A DNA stretch of 64,000 bases from Fulvimarina sp039652615 (GCF_039652615.1 NZ_JBDJAC010000006.1:186001-250000); one strand, 5' to 3'; shown: positions 35,081 through 44,768, counted from the first letter of the stretch. Numbers and translations: made by a program. Notes: generated from the sequence alone by a model not told the origin.

Positions 35081-36571
35081 GTGTCGACATCTGTCATAAT
35101 CATTACCGTTCTCGTTATTGGCGCGATCGGTGCCTATTTTGCTTATCAGCGCGGCCGGCAGCTCAAGTCCGAGAGGGGCATGAGGCCGCATTCGCGTCCG
35201 ATCTATCATGCGAGCTATGTGCTTTCCTGGGCGTGGGTGCCGTCGCTTCTCCTGCTCGCCACTTGGTTGATCGCCTCGCCGATCATCAATCAGATCCAGG
35301 TTCGCGGGGCTTTTCCGGAAGGTGCGGTCGCAGAAGCTGGGCTCACCGACGATCTCGCTTACGGGATCGTGACATCGATCGGCTCCGGCCTTCGCTCCCT
35401 GCCGAGCGATGAGCGAAGCCAGATCGACGCCAACACGCCCATTCAGGACGCAATTCCGCTGTTTCGCCAGTACGGTGTTCCGATCGCCTCGGCGAGCCAG
35501 GACTGGATGCTTCCGCTCGCGATCCAGAGCAATCGCTTCGAGACGATCAGCCGCTGGGCAATGACGGTCGTCGTCATTCTCATCGCGGCCGGCGGCGCGT
35601 TTTACGGATATCGCAATATTCGTACACGCCTCAGGGCCCGCAACAAGGTCGAGACGGTCGTCAACGTGAGCTTGGTCGTGGCATCGTCCATCGCCATCAT
35701 GACGACCGTTGGCATCGTCTTTTCCATGCTGTTCGAAAGCGCGGACTTCTTCTCGCGCGTCGATCCATGGAGCTTCTTCTTCGGCACCACATGGGAGCCG
35801 CGGTTCAGCGCGGCCGGCTCCGGCGGCGCCGAGGGCCAGTTCGGCTTGATCCCGCTCCTTGCAGGCACCCTCTATATCGGGGCGGTCGCCATGCTGGTCG
35901 CCGTTCCGATCGGGCTCTTCGCGGCCATCTACATGGCCGAATATGCAAACAACAAGGTTCGGTCGGTCGCAAAGCCGCTGCTCGAAGTCCTCGCCGGTAT
36001 CCCGACCATCGTCTACGGCTTCTTCGCCCTCGTCACGGTCGGCCCGTTCTTCCGCGATCTCTCCGCCCAGATTTCCGGTCTCCTGACCGGCGATTATTCA
36101 GCCTTCATTCAGGCGCAGAGTGTGCTGACGGCAGGCTGCGTCATGGGCATCATGCTGATCCCGTTCGTCTCTTCCCTGTCGGACGATATCATCACCTCCG
36201 TGCCGGGATCGCTGCGTGACGGCTCACTCGGGCTTGGGGCGACGCGCTCCGAGACCATCAAACGCGTGGTGCTGCCGGCGGCGCTGCCGGGCATCGTCTC
36301 GGCGCTCCTTCTCACCGCCTCGCGAGCGATCGGCGAGACGATGATCGTCGTCCTCGCGGCCGGTGTCGCTGCAAACCTGTCGCTCAATCCGTTCGAGGCG
36401 ATGACCACCATCACGGTGAAGATCGTGCAGCAGCTGACGGGCGATCTCGAATTCACCTCTCCCCAGACGCTGGTGGCCTTCGCGCTCGGGATCACGCTCT
36501 TCGTGATTACGCTCTGCCTCAACGTCTACGCGCTTTACATCGTGCGGAAGTACAAGGAACAGTACGAATGA
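35081..36571 (+). CDS. pstC: Phosphate ABC transporter permease PstC
   Basis: Inner-membrane permease of the Pst importer, 496 residues, the long alphaproteobacterial form with extra N-terminal helices (residues about 5-20, 48-68, 150-170) before the BPD-transport domain. The EAA loop reads GSLGLGATRSETIKRVVLPAALPG. Starts with GTG at 35081 after a weak GAAAG site. The stop overlaps the pstA ATG by 4 nt. Confidence 0.94.
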   Translation: MSTSVIIITVLVIGAIGAYFAYQRGRQLKSERGMRPHSRPIYHASYVLSWAWVPSLLLLATWLIASPIINQIQVRGAFPEGAVAEAGLTDDLAYGIVTSIGSGLRSLPSDERSQIDANTPIQDAIPLFRQYGVPIASASQDWMLPLAIQSNRFETISRWAMTVVVILIAAGGAFYGYRNIRTRLRARNKVETVVNVSLVVASSIAIMTTVGIVFSMLFESADFFSRVDPWSFFFGTTWEPRFSAAGSGGAEGQFGLIPLLAGTLYIGAVAMLVAVPIGLFAAIYMAEYANNKVRSVAKPLLEVLAGIPTIVYGFFALVTVGPFFRDLSAQISGLLTGDYSAFIQAQSVLTAGCVMGIMLIPFVSSLSDDIITSVPGSLRDGSLGLGATRSETIKRVVLPAALPGIVSALLLTASRAIGETMIVVLAAGVAANLSLNPFEAMTTITVKIVQQLTGDLEFTSPQTLVAFALGITLFVITLCLNVYALYIVRKYKEQYE

Positions 36572-37890
36572 CCGACGCGACCGCCAATGACACGCCCGCT
36601 CGCTCCGGGGCCGCTTCGGGCCGCCGCGACATCGGCATCAAGAAGCGCTACGCTGCGGAACGCCGCTTCAAGGCCTATGGAATCATCGCCATCGGCCTGG
36701 GCATCACCTTCCTCCTCATTCTTTTGTGGAGCGTGGTCTCCAAGGGCTATACGGCGTTCTGGCAGACCGAGATCCGGGTGCCGATCACCTTCTCCGAACA
36801 GGTTCTCGGCTCCCCGCAGGACGGCGCGCAGAATCAGACCAAGCTGATGATGGCGAACTATCCGCAGCTTGCCCGGGACGGCCTCATCAAGCTTCTCGAT
36901 ATCGATCCGGAGGACAAAAAGGCCGTGAGCGCGGCCAACGGCCTGATCTCCCAGGGCGTGCGGACCGAACTGCGCTCCATGGTGCTCAACAACCTGGCGA
37001 TTATCGGCACGACCGAGGATGTCTGGCTCTACGCCAGCTCCGAACTCGATAGCGCGCTCAAGGGGTCCTACGACCTGTCGGTCGACGAAAGCCGCCGTCC
37101 CATCAGCGATCTTCAGCTCGAATATATCGAACGGCTGGAGCAGATGGGCGCCATCGAGCAGAACTTCAACTGGGGCCTGTTCACCAACGGCGCGTCCTCG
37201 CGCGCTGAAACGGCAGGCGTCGGTGTCGCCATCATTGGCTCCGCCTACATGATGCTGATCGTGTTGGTTCTCGCCCTCCCGATCGGGGTCGCGGCCTCGA
37301 TCTACCTCGAGGAGTTCGCGCCGAAGAACAAGTTCACCGACCTCATCGAGGTGAACATCAACAATCTCGCGGCCGTGCCCTCGATCGTCTTCGGTATCCT
37401 GGGGCTTGCTGTCTTCATCAACTGGTTCGGCCTGCCGCGCTCGGCCGCGCTCGTCGGCGGACTGGTGCTGACGCTGATGACCCTGCCGACGATCATCATC
37501 GCGACCCGCGCGGCGCTTCGCGCCGTTCCGCCCTCGATCCGCTGGGCCGCCCTCGGCCTCGGTGCCTCGAAGACCCAGACCGTGTTCCAGCACGTTCTGC
37601 CGCTCGCGGCTCCCGGCATCCTGACCGGTACGATCATCGGCCTTGCCCAGGCCCTTGGCGAAACCGCGCCGCTGCTTCTCATCGGCATGGTTGCCTTCGT
37701 CGCAGACTATCCTGAAACGCCCCTCGACCCGGCGACTGCCCTCCCGGTGCAGATCTACATGTGGGCGAACGAAGCCGAACGCGCCTTCCAGGAGAGAACC
37801 TCCGGCGCGATCATGATATTACTGGGCTTCCTTGCCCTGATGAACCTGACGGCGATCTTCCTTCGCCGCCGTTTCGAACGCCGCTGGTAG
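36568..37890 (+). CDS. pstA: Phosphate ABC transporter permease PstA
   Basis: Second permease of the Pst importer, 440 residues. One early helix (about 37-60), a long periplasmic segment (about 60-210), then five helices with the EAA loop IRWAALGLGASKTQTVFQHVLPLAAPG. Long PstA forms of this type are normal in alphaproteobacteria. ATGA overlap with pstC; 21 nt to pstB. Confidence 0.94.
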   Translation: MTDATANDTPARSGAASGRRDIGIKKRYAAERRFKAYGIIAIGLGITFLLILLWSVVSKGYTAFWQTEIRVPITFSEQVLGSPQDGAQNQTKLMMANYPQLARDGLIKLLDIDPEDKKAVSAANGLISQGVRTELRSMVLNNLAIIGTTEDVWLYASSELDSALKGSYDLSVDESRRPISDLQLEYIERLEQMGAIEQNFNWGLFTNGASSRAETAGVGVAIIGSAYMMLIVLVLALPIGVAASIYLEEFAPKNKFTDLIEVNINNLAAVPSIVFGILGLAVFINWFGLPRSAALVGGLVLTLMTLPTIIIATRAALRAVPPSIRWAALGLGASKTQTVFQHVLPLAAPGILTGTIIGLAQALGETAPLLLIGMVAFVADYPETPLDPATALPVQIYMWANEAERAFQERTSGAIMILLGFLALMNLTAIFLRRRFERRW

Positions 37891-37911
37891 GCTCAGAAAG
37901 GGACTAAGACC

Positions 37912-38724
37912 ATGATGGATATGTCGAGAGCGACTTTCGAAAAAGGACCTGCCGTGTCGGAAGACAAGAAAATGAAGATGGTAACCAAGGACGTGACGGT
38001 CCATTACGGGCAGAAGCAGGCCCTGAATGGCATCTCGCTCGATATCAGGGAGCGCCAGGTCACGGCCCTGATCGGACCATCGGGCTGCGGCAAGTCTACC
38101 TATCTTCGCTGCCTCAACCGGATGAACGACACGATCGATATCGCCAAGGTCGGCGGGACGCTTCTGCTCGACGGAGAGGACATCTACGATCCCGATCTCG
38201 ACGTGGTCGAGCTTCGCGCGCGGGTCGGAATGGTGTTCCAGAAGCCGAACCCCTTCCCCAAGTCGATCTGGGAGAATGTCGCCTACGGTCCGAAGATTCA
38301 CGGACTGGCCAAGAACAAGGACGAACTCGAGGAGATCGTCCATACGAGCCTCAAGCGCGCCGGCCTCTACAAGGAAGTGAAGGATCGTCTCGACGAACCC
38401 GGCACCGGGCTTTCAGGCGGCCAGCAGCAGCGCCTCTGCATTGCCCGTGCGATCGCGGTCTCGCCGGAGGTGATCCTCATGGACGAGCCGTGCTCGGCGC
38501 TCGATCCGATCGCGACCGCGACGGTCGAGGAGCTGATCGACGAGCTCAAGCAGAACTACACGATCGTCATCGTCACCCACTCCATGCAGCAGGCGGCGCG
38601 CGTCAGCCAGGTGACGGCGATGTTCCATCTCGGTGATCTGGCGGAATTCGGCGATACGGAGAAGATGTTCTCCAATCCCGATGACAAGCGCACCCAGGAC
38701 TACATCACCGGTCGCTTCGGCTGA
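37912..38724 (+). CDS. pstB: Phosphate ABC transporter ATPase PstB
   Basis: Cytosolic ATPase of the Pst importer, 270 residues. Walker A GPSGCGKST, the PstB-specific RCLNRMNDTI, signature LSGGQQQRLCIARAI, Walker B VILMDEPCSALDPIAT, switch histidine in VTHSMQQAARVS. AAAGGG about 11 nt upstream supports ATG 37912; ATGs at 37915 and 37921 are also possible. The following 285 nt contain a family 2 repeat and no gene before phoU. Confidence 0.95.
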   Translation: MMDMSRATFEKGPAVSEDKKMKMVTKDVTVHYGQKQALNGISLDIRERQVTALIGPSGCGKSTYLRCLNRMNDTIDIAKVGGTLLLDGEDIYDPDLDVVELRARVGMVFQKPNPFPKSIWENVAYGPKIHGLAKNKDELEEIVHTSLKRAGLYKEVKDRLDEPGTGLSGGQQQRLCIARAIAVSPEVILMDEPCSALDPIATATVEELIDELKQNYTIVIVTHSMQQAARVSQVTAMFHLGDLAEFGDTEKMFSNPDDKRTQDYITGRFG

Positions 38725-38774
38725 TCGAGCCGCTGCTTGGCGGGTCCTGCACGTGCCGGGCCTGCCAAAGCAGG

Positions 38775-38874
38775 ATGGCGAAACGTGTCATGACGTTTCG
38801 GATCACATCATGCGGCGGAACAAAGGCTAAGGGCGAAGTGCCGATCCCGGCGGATCGCATTCGCTCTCATACCG
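38775..38874 (+). repeat. Dispersed intergenic repeat, family 2, copy 2
   Basis: Aligns with 8251-8350. Begins ATGGCGAAA, shares CATGACGTTTCGGATCAC and TCATGCGG, and ends TCGCATTCGCTCT. A separate perfect dyad, AAATCCGT / ACGGATTT, lies downstream at about 38935-38966. The region separates pstB from phoU, which are usually closer. Confidence 0.6.
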
Positions 38875-39009
38875 TATCCGGCCGATCAAGCCGGGGACGG
38901 TATCGAAGCCCCAAGCGGCGCGTGAGCGTCTTCAAATCCGTCATCGCGAAGCGATCAAACGGATTTCGTATCATGGGGCCAAACGCCCAATCTTTTGAGG
39001 GAGGTCAAG

Positions 39010-39747
39010 ATGGCTTCGCATATCGTAACGTCCTACGAGGACGAGCTGAAATTCATCGTCCGCCGCATATCCGAGATGGGCGGGCAGGCCGAGCGGATGC
39101 TCGAACAGGCCGTCTCGGCCCTCGTGCGCGGCGATACCGCGCTCGCCCAGTCGGTCATCGCCGACGACGTGATCCTCGATGCGGCGCAGCGCGAGGTCGA
39201 CGAGAGGGCGATCATGACCATCGCCAAGCGCCAGCCCATGGCGATCGACCTGCGCGAGATTGTCGGTGCGATCCGCATCTCGAACGATCTCGAACGCATC
39301 GGCGACCTCGCCAAGAATATCGCCAAGCGCGTACTCGCCGTTCACCACCACGCCCAGCCGAACCAGCTCGTGCGCGGCATCGAGCATCTGTCGGAGCTTG
39401 CGGTGGATCAGCTGAAGGATGTGCTCGACGCCTATGGAGAGCGCGACCACGAACGCGCCATCACGGTGCGTGACAACGACGAAGAGATCGACGCCGTCTA
39501 TACCTCGATCTTCCGCGAACTCCTGACCTATATGATGGAAGATCCGCGCAACATCACCGCCTGCACCCATCTGCTCTTCAGCGCGAAAAACATCGAGCGC
39601 ATCGGCGATCACGCAACCAACATTGCCGAGACGATTTTCTACATCAAGACGGGCGAAGAGATGGACGTGAACCGTCCGAAGGGAGACCGGTCGGCGACCG
39701 TGACCCAGAAAAGCATCGAGGAAGCTGTGGAAGGTGCAGCGGGATGA
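39010..39747 (+). CDS. phoU: Phosphate-signalling regulator PhoU
   Basis: Cytosolic helical-bundle protein that links Pst transport state to PhoR activity. 245 residues in two PhoU repeats, each with a metal-binding type E/D-x-x-x-D motif: ISNDLERIGDLAKNIAKR (about 95-112) and AKNIERIGDHATNIAE (about 196-211). Start ATG 39010 with GGGAGG 6 nt upstream. Ends overlapping phoB by 4 nt. Confidence 0.95.
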   Translation: MASHIVTSYEDELKFIVRRISEMGGQAERMLEQAVSALVRGDTALAQSVIADDVILDAAQREVDERAIMTIAKRQPMAIDLREIVGAIRISNDLERIGDLAKNIAKRVLAVHHHAQPNQLVRGIEHLSELAVDQLKDVLDAYGERDHERAITVRDNDEEIDAVYTSIFRELLTYMMEDPRNITACTHLLFSAKNIERIGDHATNIAETIFYIKTGEEMDVNRPKGDRSATVTQKSIEEAVEGAAG

Positions 39748-40481
39748 GCCTGCGTGTAACCGTCGTCGAAGACGAGGAGGCCCTTGGCGTTCTCCTGCGC
39801 TACAACCTCGAGGCCGAAGGCTACGACGTCGAGGTCATCGCGCGCGGCGACGAGGCGGATCTGCGCCTCAAGGAGGAAGCGCCCGACCTTCTGGTCCTCG
39901 ACTGGATGCTGCCGGGCCTTTCCGGCGTCGAGATCTGCCGTCGGTTGCGCCAGCGCCCCGAGACGGCACAGCTGCCCGTCATCATGCTGACGGCGCGCGG
40001 CGAGGAGAGCGAGCGCGTTCAGGGGCTTTCGGTCGGCGCGGACGACTATATCGTCAAGCCCTTTTCCATGCGCGAGTTCACCGCGCGTGTGAAGGCGATG
40101 ATGCGCCGCGCAAGCCCCGAAAAAGTGGCGAGCGTCCTGTCCGCGGGCGATCTCGAACTCGACCGTACGTCCCACCGGGTGCGCCGTTCGGGCCGCGAGC
40201 TGAAGCTTGGGCCGACCGAATTCAAGCTGCTCGAATTCTTCATGCAGTCGCCCGGCCGTGTCTTCACCCGCGAGCAGCTGCTCGACGGGGTCTGGGGCCG
40301 AGACATCTATGTCGACGAGCGAACCGTCGACGTTCATGTCGGCCGCTTGCGAAAGGCGATCAACCGGGCGCGTGACCGCGACCCGATCCGGACCGTGCGC
40401 GGAGCGGGCTATGCGCTCGACGAGCAGTTTCTCGCCAGCAAAGCCGCGCCATCGCGCGCGAGACTGAAGGAGGCAGGGTAG
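39744..40481 (+). CDS. phoB: Phosphate-regulon response regulator PhoB
   Basis: DNA-binding regulator activated by PhoR. 245 residues. Receiver domain with acidic pair EDEE and phospho-acceptor aspartate in LLVLDWMLPG (about residue 53), lysine in DYIVKPF; OmpR/PhoB-type winged helix at the C-terminus with RVFTREQLLDGVWG and VDVHVGRLRKAI. The ATGA overlap with phoU makes the two co-translated. It should act on the Pho box at 33593 in the same cluster. Confidence 0.95.
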   Translation: MSLRVTVVEDEEALGVLLRYNLEAEGYDVEVIARGDEADLRLKEEAPDLLVLDWMLPGLSGVEICRRLRQRPETAQLPVIMLTARGEESERVQGLSVGADDYIVKPFSMREFTARVKAMMRRASPEKVASVLSAGDLELDRTSHRVRRSGRELKLGPTEFKLLEFFMQSPGRVFTREQLLDGVWGRDIYVDERTVDVHVGRLRKAINRARDRDPIRTVRGAGYALDEQFLASKAAPSRARLKEAG

Positions 40482-40638
40482 CGCGCTCGTTCGGCGCGCC
40501 CTGTCTCCCCGTTCATCACCAAAGGTCATAGGCCAATCGCCAAACGTCATGCCTGGCGGATTGCCTTGCATGCTATCGCCTGATTGCAGGGCGAGCGTCG
40601 GCGCGCGGCTTTCCCCTTGTTCCGATGGAGTTCGCCGA

Positions 40639-41532
40639 ATGACCGTTGCCTCACCGTTTCACGGGCTGTCCGCCTTTCCGATCACACCGGCGGATCGCGA
40701 GGGCCGTGTCGATACGGAACTCCTCGGACATCTCGTCGAGCGTATCTGCCGCGCGGGCGCCGACTCCATCGGCCTTCTCGGCAGCACCGGCACCTATGCC
40801 TATCTGAGCCGCGCCGAGCGCCGCCGGGCGGTTCGTGCGGCCGCCGAATGTGTGAACGGCCGTCTGCCGCTCATCGTCGGCGTCGGTGCGCTGAGAACCG
40901 ACGAAGCCCAGGCCCTTGCGCGCGATGCGGAGGAAGCGGGCGCGGATGCCCTGCTGATGGCGCCGGTCTCCTACACGCCGCTGACCGAGGAAGAGGTCTA
41001 CCAGCACTTTCGCACTGTCGTGGGTTCGACGGCCCTCGACCTCTGCATCTACGACAATCCGAGCACCACCCGTTTTGCCTTCAGCCACGGTCTTCTCGAA
41101 CGCCTTTCGAAGGTCGATCGGATCGTCGCGGTGAAACGGCCACCACCGTCCGACGGTGATTTCGGCGGCGAGATCGCCAAATTGCGGTCGCGGACGGGAT
41201 TGGCGATCGGCTACAGCGCGGACTGGACGATGGCGCCGGCCCTTCTTGCCGGCGCCGATGGGTTTTACTCCGTCATCGCGGGCATGATGCCGGATCTGGC
41301 CGTGCGCCTTGCGGCAGCGGCACGTTCGGGCCGGGCATCGGAAGCTCAATGGCTCGACGGGGCATTCTCCGGGCTCTGGGAGGCTTTCAAAGCCTATGGC
41401 AGTCTGCGCGTCATGTATGCGCTGCTCGATAGTCTCGATCTCGGCAAAGCAGAACTTCCACGTCCGCTGCTTCCCCTCGGTTTTGCCGAACGCAGGCGGA
41501 TCGAGACCGCGCTCGAAGCGCTGCTCGTGTGA
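40639..41532 (+). CDS. DapA-family class I aldolase/lyase
   Basis: 297-residue TIM-barrel enzyme of the dihydrodipicolinate synthase/N-acetylneuraminate lyase family. The G-S-T-G-T-Y-A-Y loop is the family G-[ST]-T-G-E variant, YDNPSTT carries the general tyrosine, and AVKRPPP carries the Schiff-base lysine, followed by an unusual proline-rich stretch. The loop and C-terminus differ from true DapA, so another pyruvate-dependent aldolase or lyase is more likely; substrate unknown. ATG 40639 has GGAG 9 nt upstream. It converges on thiD with 4 nt between stops. Confidence 0.83.
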   Translation: MTVASPFHGLSAFPITPADREGRVDTELLGHLVERICRAGADSIGLLGSTGTYAYLSRAERRRAVRAAAECVNGRLPLIVGVGALRTDEAQALARDAEEAGADALLMAPVSYTPLTEEEVYQHFRTVVGSTALDLCIYDNPSTTRFAFSHGLLERLSKVDRIVAVKRPPPSDGDFGGEIAKLRSRTGLAIGYSADWTMAPALLAGADGFYSVIAGMMPDLAVRLAAAARSGRASEAQWLDGAFSGLWEAFKAYGSLRVMYALLDSLDLGKAELPRPLLPLGFAERRRIETALEALLV

Positions 41533-41536
41533 TCGG

Positions 41537-42346
41537 TCAGGCGGTGCCGATCCCCAAGCCGTGAAAATGATGCACAGGCCCCTGGCCTTCGCCGACCGAT
41601 AGCGTGTCCGCGCCGGCAATGGCTGCCCCGATATAGGCTTTCGCCCGCTGGGCCGCTTCGATCGGGGAAAGCCTGAAGCCGAGCCCTGTCGCGAGAGCCG
41701 AGGATAGCGTGCAGCCGGTGCCGTGGGTGTTCCGCGTCTCGGTACGCGGCGCGCTCAGTTCGAGCGCCCCATTCGCGGTGACGAAAAGGTCGGTCGCATC
41801 CGTATCGCCGGCCAGATGCCCGCCCTTCATCATCACAGCCTTGCAGCCAAGGGCAAGAAGCGCCTCGCCCTGGGCGCGCATGCTTTCGATGTCGTCCGCA
41901 GGCTCCTGGCTGAGAAGATCGCCCGCTTCGGGAAGGTTCGGCGTCAGGATTGCCGCGCGCGGCAGAAGCAGTTCGCGCAGCGCCGCGACCGCCTCTTCGG
42001 CGAGCAGCCTGTCGCCGCCTTTCGCAACCATCACCGGATCGAGAACGACCGGCGCATCGATCGTCTTAAGGAGGCCGGCAACGGTGCGCACCGTCTCCGG
42101 ATCACCGAGCATGCCGATCTTGATGGCATCGATGCGGATATCGTCGCGGATCGCCTCGATCTGCGCCCTGATCATGTCGGGCGGGACGATCGTGAAACCG
42201 CGAACACCCTTGGTGTTTTGCGCGGTGAGGGCGGTGATCGCCGCCATCGCGTAGCCGCCATTGGCCGAGATCGCCTTGATATCCGCCTGGATGCCCGCGC
42301 CGCCGGAGGGGTCCGAGCCTGCGATAGAGAGAATGTTGGGGATCAT
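41537..42346 (-). CDS. thiD: Hydroxymethylpyrimidine/phosphomethylpyrimidine kinase
   Basis: Ribokinase-fold kinase of thiamine synthesis, phosphorylating HMP and HMP-P. 269 residues. N-terminal LSIAGSDPSGGAGIQADIK, the middle LDPVMVAKGGDRLL, and the anion-hole motif NTHGTGCTLSSALA near the C-terminus are textbook ThiD. No thiamine riboswitch is evident upstream, and no other thi gene is in the window. Confidence 0.95.
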   Translation of the reverse strand: MIPNILSIAGSDPSGGAGIQADIKAISANGGYAMAAITALTAQNTKGVRGFTIVPPDMIRAQIEAIRDDIRIDAIKIGMLGDPETVRTVAGLLKTIDAPVVLDPVMVAKGGDRLLAEEAVAALRELLLPRAAILTPNLPEAGDLLSQEPADDIESMRAQGEALLALGCKAVMMKGGHLAGDTDATDLFVTANGALELSAPRTETRNTHGTGCTLSSALATGLGFRLSPIEAAQRAKAYIGAAIAGADTLSVGEGQGPVHHFHGLGIGTA

Positions 42347-42550
42347 CGGAGCCGCTCTTTCGTAACTGAAGTTTTGATTCTCACCAGATCGTGTGCAAAT
42401 CTGCCGAAAATTCCGTCAGCAACCATCTTAAGTGCAAGTCCCTGATAAGAAGTATGGCAGAAGATGTACGCGGGGTGTGGCGCGATTTTCGATCGCGTCC
42501 TTTTCTGTGCTGACTAGGAGGTTGAGCGCCGGGATGCGAGGGGATGATCG

Positions 42551-44059
42551 ATGAGCAAGACTTCGCTTGGAGAAACCGTGTTCGCGGATGACATCGAGTG
42601 GGCCCTGAAAGGGGAGGCGAGCGATATCGCCGGTGCGGTCTTCGATCTTGTGCCTGTTCCGCTGTGGCTGCAAGACTTCAGCGGTGTCAAAGATGTCCTC
42701 GATCGTTGCCGGCGTGAAGGCGTCGTGTCGCTGAGCGACCACCTGAAAAAACATCCCGAGGTGTCACAGGAAGCAGCTGGCTCGATCCGTCTCGTCGCCG
42801 TCAACGGCAAGACACTCGAAGTCTTCGAGGCGGATGACCTTCAGCACCTGCAGGCCAATCTCTCGACCGTTTTCTCGGGCGACATGTTCAAGACGCATAT
42901 CACCGAGCTGATCCAGCTCTGGGATGGACACGGAGGCTTCGAGAGCCAGGGCGTCAACTATACGTTGAGCGGCCGGCGGCTGGACGTGCAGGTGAAGGGT
43001 CGCATCGTACCCGGCTACGATGGCGACTGGAGCCGCGTGCTCGTCTCGACCGAGGACGTGACCGAGCGCGAGGTCGCTCTGCGGCAGCTCGAACGGAGCG
43101 AGAGCTTTGCGCGCGGGCTCTTCGAACATTCGCCGATTTCGCTCTGGGTCGAGGACTTCAGCGGCATCAGGGAGCTGATCGACGATGTCCGTCAGCGCGG
43201 CGTTGAGGATTTTCGCACCTTTCTCGACGTGCATCCCGAGTTCATCGATCGCTGCCTCAGCGAGATCCACGTGCTGGACGTGAACCGGCACACCATCAAG
43301 ATGTTCGCTGCCGAGGACAAGAGCGTTCTCCTCTCGCGATTGGCGGACGTCTTTCGCGACGACATGCGTCCGCATTTCAAGGAGCAGCTCATCGAATTGT
43401 GGAACGGCGTGCTGTTCCAGTCCCGTGAGGTCGTGAACTATACGCTCGAAGGGGAGACACTTCATCTTCACATGCAGTTCTCTGTGTTTCCGGGCCATGA
43501 AGACGACTGGTCTCTCGTCCAGGTGGCGCTGACCGATATCACCGCGCGAAAGAAGGCAGAGACCTATCTCGAATATCTTGGCAAGCATGACATTCTCACC
43601 AAGCTGCACAATCGCTCCTTCTTCGACGACGAGCTGAACAGGCTGGAACGCCGCCGCGTAGCGCCCGTCACGGTGATCGTTGCCGACCTGAACGGCCTCA
43701 AGAACATCAACGACACTCTTGGTCACGCGGCGGGCGATTCGCTTCTGCGCCGGGCGGGCGAAGTGCTGCGGGAGACGGTGAAGCCTCCGTATCAGGTATC
43801 GCGTGTCGGCGGGGACGAGTTCATCATTTTGATGCCGGCGGCCGGAGAGCCGGAGGGCCGCCATCTGATCGCCGAAATCGAGGAACTGGTCGACATCAAC
43901 AACCAGTTTTATAGCGGATCGACGCTTTCCTTCTCGATGGGGCTCGCGACGGCCCGTGACGGAGAACGGCTGGAAGAAGCGACCCAGCGCGCCGACGACG
44001 CGATGTATGAGGCAAAACGCGCGTTCTATTCAGACCCCTCGAAGGAGCGGCGGCGCTGA
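42551..44059 (+). CDS. Diguanylate cyclase with two tandem PAS-like sensor domains
   Basis: Cytosolic c-di-GMP synthase, 502 residues, no transmembrane segment. Two related sensor units are seen at residues about 25-180 and 190-335; each starts with [VH]-[PS]-[VP]-[PI]-[LS]-L-W-[LV]-[QE]-D-F-S-G and ends with V-N-Y-T-L plus a D-W-S strand and a V-S-T-E-D-V/A-L-T-D-I-T linker. The GGDEF domain (about 350-495) has RVGGDEF intact, so catalysis is expected. The RxxD inhibitory site is absent (KPPY there). No EAL domain. GAGGGG precedes the ATG. Confidence 0.92.
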   Translation: MSKTSLGETVFADDIEWALKGEASDIAGAVFDLVPVPLWLQDFSGVKDVLDRCRREGVVSLSDHLKKHPEVSQEAAGSIRLVAVNGKTLEVFEADDLQHLQANLSTVFSGDMFKTHITELIQLWDGHGGFESQGVNYTLSGRRLDVQVKGRIVPGYDGDWSRVLVSTEDVTEREVALRQLERSESFARGLFEHSPISLWVEDFSGIRELIDDVRQRGVEDFRTFLDVHPEFIDRCLSEIHVLDVNRHTIKMFAAEDKSVLLSRLADVFRDDMRPHFKEQLIELWNGVLFQSREVVNYTLEGETLHLHMQFSVFPGHEDDWSLVQVALTDITARKKAETYLEYLGKHDILTKLHNRSFFDDELNRLERRRVAPVTVIVADLNGLKNINDTLGHAAGDSLLRRAGEVLRETVKPPYQVSRVGGDEFIILMPAAGEPEGRHLIAEIEELVDINNQFYSGSTLSFSMGLATARDGERLEEATQRADDAMYEAKRAFYSDPSKERRR

Positions 44060-44099
44060 CCGGCGTCGTTTGCTGAACTTCGCTTCGAATTCCGTTTGA

Positions 44100-44768
44100 T
44101 CAGGCGTACTCGTAGGGGCCGCCGCGCTTCAGGGCCTGGCGATAGGCGGGGCGCTCGTGGATGCGCGTGAGGAAGTCGCGGAGTTTCGGCCGGTCCTCGT
44201 AACCGAAGCGCTTGCCGGCGGCCTCGACGGGGAAGCTCATCATGATATCGGCGACGCTGATGCCCGGGCCAGCGAACCAGCCGCTTGTCCCGATGGCGCT
44301 CTCCCAGTGATCGAGATGCCTGCGGATTTCCGGTGCGACGAGGGATTTGTCCACCTGCTCCAGCGCCATCGACAGCATGGATTTGACAAAAAACGGCGCG
44401 CGCTTGGGGATCATGTTCAAGACGAGCATGAGGAAGAGCGGTGGCATGGCCGAGCCTTCCGCATAATGTAGGAAGTGCCTGGCCTGCCAGAAATCCGCCG
44501 TGTTCTCGGGCGGCATCATGCCGTGATCCGGCTTCAAGGACAGGATATATTCGATAATCGCACCGGTTTCCGCGATCGTCCGGCCCTGATGCGTGATGAC
44601 CGGCGATTTTCCGAGGGGATGGATCGCGCGCAATTCCTTCGGCGCTCGCATGTCGCTGTCGCGCTGGTAATGTTTGACGTCGTAGTCGAGCCCCAGCTCT
44701 TCAAGCAGCCAGAGCACGCGCTGGGAGCGGGAATTGTTGAGGTGATGGACGGTCAGCTTCTCGGTCAT
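44100..44768 (-). CDS. Glutathione S-transferase family protein
   Basis: Thioredoxin-fold plus all-alpha GST, 222 residues. N-terminal domain with NNSRSQRVLWLLEELGLDY, the cis-proline region KSPVIT and glutathione gamma-Glu site ETGAIIEYIL; C-terminal helical domain from about residue 90 with SVADIMMSFPVEA. The N-S-R-S-Q-R start suggests a beta- or theta-like GST. The gene begins inside ptsN (ATGA overlap), so it is expressed with the lpt-rpoN-ptsN run, an unusual but tight linkage. Confidence 0.88.
   Translation of the reverse strand: MTEKLTVHHLNNSRSQRVLWLLEELGLDYDVKHYQRDSDMRAPKELRAIHPLGKSPVITHQGRTIAETGAIIEYILSLKPDHGMMPPENTADFWQARHFLHYAEGSAMPPLFLMLVLNMIPKRAPFFVKSMLSMALEQVDKSLVAPEIRRHLDHWESAIGTSGWFAGPGISVADIMMSFPVEAAGKRFGYEDRPKLRDFLTRIHERPAYRQALKRGGPYEYA

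Noticed and set aside
38890..38985. Fifth copy of repeat family 1 before phoU
   Set aside because: Short resemblances (AAGCGGCGCGTGAGC; GGATTTCGTATCATGGGGCC) but no continuous alignment with copies A, B or D.
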